Assembly (NCBI GenBank): GCA_002894685.1
Contig: NCRC01000005.1
Coordinates: 98,300 to 162,299, forward strand
Reading direction: 5' to 3'
DNA length: 64,000 bases
DNA from: Salinivenus lutea
GTDB lineage: Bacteria > Bacteroidota > Rhodothermia > Rhodothermales > Salinibacteraceae
Part shown: positions 61,407-64,000 of the stretch, piece by piece
How the letters are laid out: the number at the start of each line of letters is the position of its first letter
Numbering within the stretch: position 1 is the stretch's first letter
The notes under the pieces: model-generated
What the model saw: the letters and a program-made list of their open reading frames with translations, nothing else
The model's database searches: none
What the model was told of the DNA's origin: nothing
Position numbers and translations under genes: made by a program

Positions 61407-63674
61407 TCACGGCGAGTCGCTGCTCTGGCCTTCGAGCACAAAGTCGATCGTGCGGGCGGCGGTGGCGCCGGAGGTTTCGTCCGTCACGCGCACCGTGACG
61501 CGCACGTCTTGCGCCTCGTCCCGCTCGATCTCCGAGAGGTCCAGCAGGATCAGTTCCTCGGTGCGGGCGGTGGTGCCCGTAACGGTCGTTTCGGTGGCGG
61601 TCTGCTGGGTGTCCTGTCCCCGGAAGAGGCGCGTCCAGCCACGGCGGGTGCGTCCCTCCACCTCGTAGGCGATCGTGTATCGCGTCTGGTCGTCGGGGCC
61701 CTGTGCAAGGTGGTAGAGCTCGAACGAAAGAAGGAGGGGCGTCTCCTCCGTGACGGTCCGGAACGGATAGGGCGTGGCGTGCTCCTGCAGGGTGGCCGGG
61801 GGGACATCGGCATCGGGGGCGGAGAGGACCTTCACGTCACTCATCTCCAGGGGGCCGCCGGCGCGGAGGGGGCGCAGCGAGTCGATGCGGGTGAGGGTCA
61901 GCCGCCGCTTCGGCCCGATCTCGCCCATGAGGTTGTCGATCTGGGCCCACCGGCGGTACTGGGTCCACTGCAGGTTCAGATGATAGGGGCCGGACGGGGC
62001 GTTGAACGTGAGGGGCGACGGAACGAACCCGTCGCCACTGTCGGGGGGCGTAGAGGGCACCCGGTAGCGGGACGAGTGGCGGGCGACCGGCGTGTGGGTG
62101 GAGTCGGACTGGGTGGCTGCGAGCGTGAGGGTGGAGGGCTGGGCGGTCGTGTCGTCCCGAAGAACCACCTCGTCGGCCGCGAGGCCCCAGTACAGCTCGG
62201 TTCGGGTGGTGCCGTCGCCATTCAGGAAGCGGGCCGTGCGCACCGCCACGGGCAGGGAGGGGGTGTTCTCACGAAGGGCGGTGTACTGGCGCGGCAGCAC
62301 CTCTTCGCGTTCCTGCGCGGCCCGTTGGTCCTCCCGCGCCGCCCGCGACACCATGCTGGTGATGAACTCCGTTGGCGGGGGAATGCCCAGCATCGGGTTG
62401 GACGACACGACGCGGGTCTGGCCCACCCCGGCCCCGACAGAGGTTTGGCGCGTGCTGCCCCCCGAGACGCCCATCCGGGCGAGGGCGGCCTCCATCTCCT
62501 GCCAGCCGGCGTAGTTGGCAATTTCCTGGTAGCGCCCGCCATAATCGATGTGGTAGAGCGCGAGCTCCTGGTAGATGGCGCGCATGGCCATCAGCGAGGA
62601 GTATGCGATGTTGAGGCCCCGGTCGGTGTTGCCGCGCGAGAACCGGAGCGTCGTGGGCAACAGCTCGTTCGCCGTGGCGACGCGGAAGCACTCCGACCCG
62701 TCGTCCTCCACGAACAGGTAGTAGGCCGCGTCGTCGATGTGCGGGTAGACCCACACCTCGCCCTCCGGGAAGCCGGACGCGGGAATCGGGACCCCAAACC
62801 GATAGACCTCCCGGAAGAACTCCCCACTCTTGTAGCTGAGATCGTGTCGTTTGTACGGGGCGCCGAGTCGCAGGTGGGCCGTGCCCCGATCGTCGAGGGC
62901 GGAGGGCGCGTCGGAGCAGCGGAAGCGCTGTTCGGCCCGGATGAGGCGCGTGAGGTGCTCCTCGAGTCGTTCGTTTTCCGGGGTTTTCGGGAACGGATCG
63001 AGGCTCCGCCACCACGCCTGCAGGGCGTCGCCGGCCTCCGGCCGGAACGTCCACGTGTCGGGCTTGGTGTCGCGGGCCTCCTGCACGACCTGATCGAACA
63101 CGTCGTCGGGGAGGAGGGGGGCGAGCTGCGCTATGCGGCGTCGGAAAATGGACTGTACGCTCCCCAGGGTGTCCGGCCCGACGCGCCCCAGCAGCTGCCG
63201 GTACTGGTCCACTGCGCGCAGTCGGTTGCGGCGGAGCCGGTACGCGTCGAGGGTCTGCAGATAGGCGTCGGCGAGGCGCACGTCGAAGCCGCCGGCGCGG
63301 TGGACCTGTCGGATGCCGGCCCGCCAGGCGCGACGGGCGGCGGCCGAGTCGCCGCTCCGGGCATACGCTTCGCCCAGCCAGTAGGCCACGGCGCCGTGCT
63401 CGGGAAGTGTGCGGGCCGAGTCGGCTTCCAGGGCGCCTTCGAGGAGGGGCCGGGCAGCCTCGGGACGACCGTCCCGGAGCAGGTAAATGCCCGCTCGGGC
63501 CTGTGCGGACGGGGCAATCGGCTCAATTTGAAGGGCGGGGGCCTGGCCGTGGGCAGAATGGAGCCCCCCGGCCGCCCACGCGCACGTGCCCAGAACGACC
63601 AGCACGAGGGCACGGAGCGCCCCCGTCCGGAGCGAGAAAAACCCAGACCGGGGGACGCGGGGGCGCACGGGCAT
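61407..63674 (-). CDS. GWxTD-domain protein with N-terminal helical repeats
   Basis: The 755-residue protein has a long basic N-terminus and a hydrophobic signal (about 20-45), then TPR-like helices (about 60-180: AARPLLEGALEADSART, AYWLGEAYARSGDSAAARRAW), and a GWxTD region with DDRGTAHLRLGAPYKRHD near residue 285. The C-terminal half contains repeated beta-rich stretches of unknown fold (LLSFELYHLAQGPDDQTRYTI). GWxTD proteins are found mainly in Bacteroidota and Acidobacteria and are exported; function is unknown. The ATG at 63674 was chosen because it gives a credible signal peptide; an ATG at 63740 would add 22 residues. Confidence 0.78.
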   Translation of the reverse strand: MPVRPRVPRSGFFSLRTGALRALVLVVLGTCAWAAGGLHSAHGQAPALQIEPIAPSAQARAGIYLLRDGRPEAARPLLEGALEADSARTLPEHGAVAYWLGEAYARSGDSAAARRAWRAGIRQVHRAGGFDVRLADAYLQTLDAYRLRRNRLRAVDQYRQLLGRVGPDTLGSVQSIFRRRIAQLAPLLPDDVFDQVVQEARDTKPDTWTFRPEAGDALQAWWRSLDPFPKTPENERLEEHLTRLIRAEQRFRCSDAPSALDDRGTAHLRLGAPYKRHDLSYKSGEFFREVYRFGVPIPASGFPEGEVWVYPHIDDAAYYLFVEDDGSECFRVATANELLPTTLRFSRGNTDRGLNIAYSSLMAMRAIYQELALYHIDYGGRYQEIANYAGWQEMEAALARMGVSGGSTRQTSVGAGVGQTRVVSSNPMLGIPPPTEFITSMVSRAAREDQRAAQEREEVLPRQYTALRENTPSLPVAVRTARFLNGDGTTRTELYWGLAADEVVLRDDTTAQPSTLTLAATQSDSTHTPVARHSSRYRVPSTPPDSGDGFVPSPLTFNAPSGPYHLNLQWTQYRRWAQIDNLMGEIGPKRRLTLTRIDSLRPLRAGGPLEMSDVKVLSAPDADVPPATLQEHATPYPFRTVTEETPLLLSFELYHLAQGPDDQTRYTIAYEVEGRTRRGWTRLFRGQDTQQTATETTVTGTTARTEELILLDLSEIERDEAQDVRVTVRVTDETSGATAARTIDFVLEGQSSDSP

Positions 63675-63848
63675 TGGCGGGACGCTGCGAACAACGCGTC
63701 TGCGTGGAAAAAAGGATAAATAGAAACAGGGAATGCACACGGATGTTCACCCGACCTTCGTAGTTTCCGGAAGACCATCCGAAGACGCCGCCTGTTTTTT
63801 ACCGGGGGCAGCCCGGAGACTTGCCTTTTTGTCTACGTTCCTGCGTTT
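63675..63848 (-). promoter_or_regulatory. Promoter region of the GWxTD gene and divergent partial gene
   Basis: These 174 bases separate divergent starts. They include AT-rich stretches such as GAAAAAAGGATAAATAG near 63708-63724 and TTTTTTACC near 63795, unlike the GC-rich surroundings, which fits promoter function for both genes. I cannot define a -10 or -35 box with confidence. Confidence 0.4.
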
Positions 63849-64000
63849 GTGTCCCACGCCGCCCTTCGCACCGCGACTATCGCTGAGCGCTGGTCCCTCC
63901 TGAACGCACTGGGGATGCTGGGGGCCGCAGCGGGAGCGGTGTGGACCACGAGCGTGTGGCCGCTGCGGCCCCCAGCATCCCCAGTGCGTTCAGGAGGGAC
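63849..64000 (+). CDS. Partial coding region, possible membrane protein (runs off the window)
   Basis: From the GTG at 63849 the frame stays open to the window edge. The first 38 residues read like a real protein: a short amphipathic start, TIAERWSLLNALGMLG, then a hydrophobic helix (AAAGAVWTTSVW). The remaining residues (RPPASPVRSGG) come from the second arm of a 41-bp perfect inverted repeat and look unlike a protein core. The gene may be real and the end distorted by the repeat, or this part may be an assembly artefact. Family unknown. Confidence 0.4.
   Translation, partial: MSHAALRTATIAERWSLLNALGMLGAAAGAVWTTSVWPLRPPASPVRSGG
63893..64000. repeat. Perfect inverted repeat, arms at least 41 bp, at the window edge
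   Basis: The left arm, 63893-63933 (starting GTCCCTCCTGAACGCACTGG), is matched base for base by the reverse complement at 63960-64000 around a 26-base spacer. The right arm stops only because the window ends, so the arms may be longer. This is far longer and more exact than any terminator here and lies inside an open reading frame. It may be a recent inverted duplication, a template-switch product or an assembly artefact. Confidence 0.9.

Overview
The window looks like a chromosomal segment of an extremely halophilic, GC-rich member of the Bacteroidota/Rhodothermota, most like Salinibacter ruber or a close relative. The reasons are the very acidic proteins (Asp/Glu far above Lys), the high GC at third codon positions that opens long false frames on the opposite strand, a TonB receptor with a carboxypeptidase-like N-terminal domain, a GWxTD protein and a DUF4290-like protein. 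The organism name is an inference from these traits, not a database match. I see no prophage, insertion sequence or CRISPR array.

Layout. 0.2-12.7 kb is a central-carbon block on the plus strand: NAD(P)HX epimerase, glycogen debranching enzyme, transketolase, a transaldolase/glucose-6-phosphate isomerase fusion, a HAD phosphatase, 6-phosphogluconate dehydrogenase, glucose-6-phosphate dehydrogenase and 6-phosphogluconolactonase. It carries most of the pentose phosphate pathway plus an entry from glycogen. 12.9-18.1 kb is a mercury/heavy-metal and thiol island: a thioredoxin-fold miniprotein, MerR, a MerT-MerP fusion, a GDCCVxC protein, a HEAT-redoxin fusion, DoxX and a MerA-like flavoprotein. 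19.4-23.8 kb is a minus-strand redox-repair group: MsrA, MsrB, an AhpD-like protein, a TetR regulator with two matching operators, a flavodoxin-like oxidoreductase and a class II amidotransferase. 24.0-28.1 kb holds a Cys/His-rich exported protein, a TonB receptor, a DsbA-like protein and a SEC-C protein, possibly a metal-uptake set. 28.2-34.0 kb is transport: an ABC-2 exporter, an SLC13 permease and a MATE pump. 34.3-39.8 kb is a phosphate block, a response regulator followed by pstSCAB-phoU. A tRNA-Gln gene lies on the minus strand at 39.9 kb. 40-64 kb is mixed housekeeping: lipid acyltransferase, ribD and ribE, an Uma2 nuclease, an Ntn asparaginase, a fatty-acid thioesterase facing a reductase-like SDR, yebC-ruvC, purL, trxA-trxB, gamma-glutamyltransferase, periplasmic trehalase and a GWxTD protein.

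The most unusual non-coding signals are (i) heptanucleotide-phased repeat arrays in leaders and gene ends, including two that each hold exactly eight units plus ACGCAG, one abutting the zwf start codon; (ii) a pair of near-identical 17-bp operators before tetR and the AhpD-like gene; (iii) a MerR-type dyad before the mercury island; and (iv) a perfect inverted repeat with arms of at least 41 bp at the right edge of the window, inside what reads as a new coding region. I found no wholly new multi-gene system that I can defend. The best candidates for undescribed biology are the heptamer leaders and the 24-28 kb Cys/His-rich-TonB-DsbA-SEC-C group.
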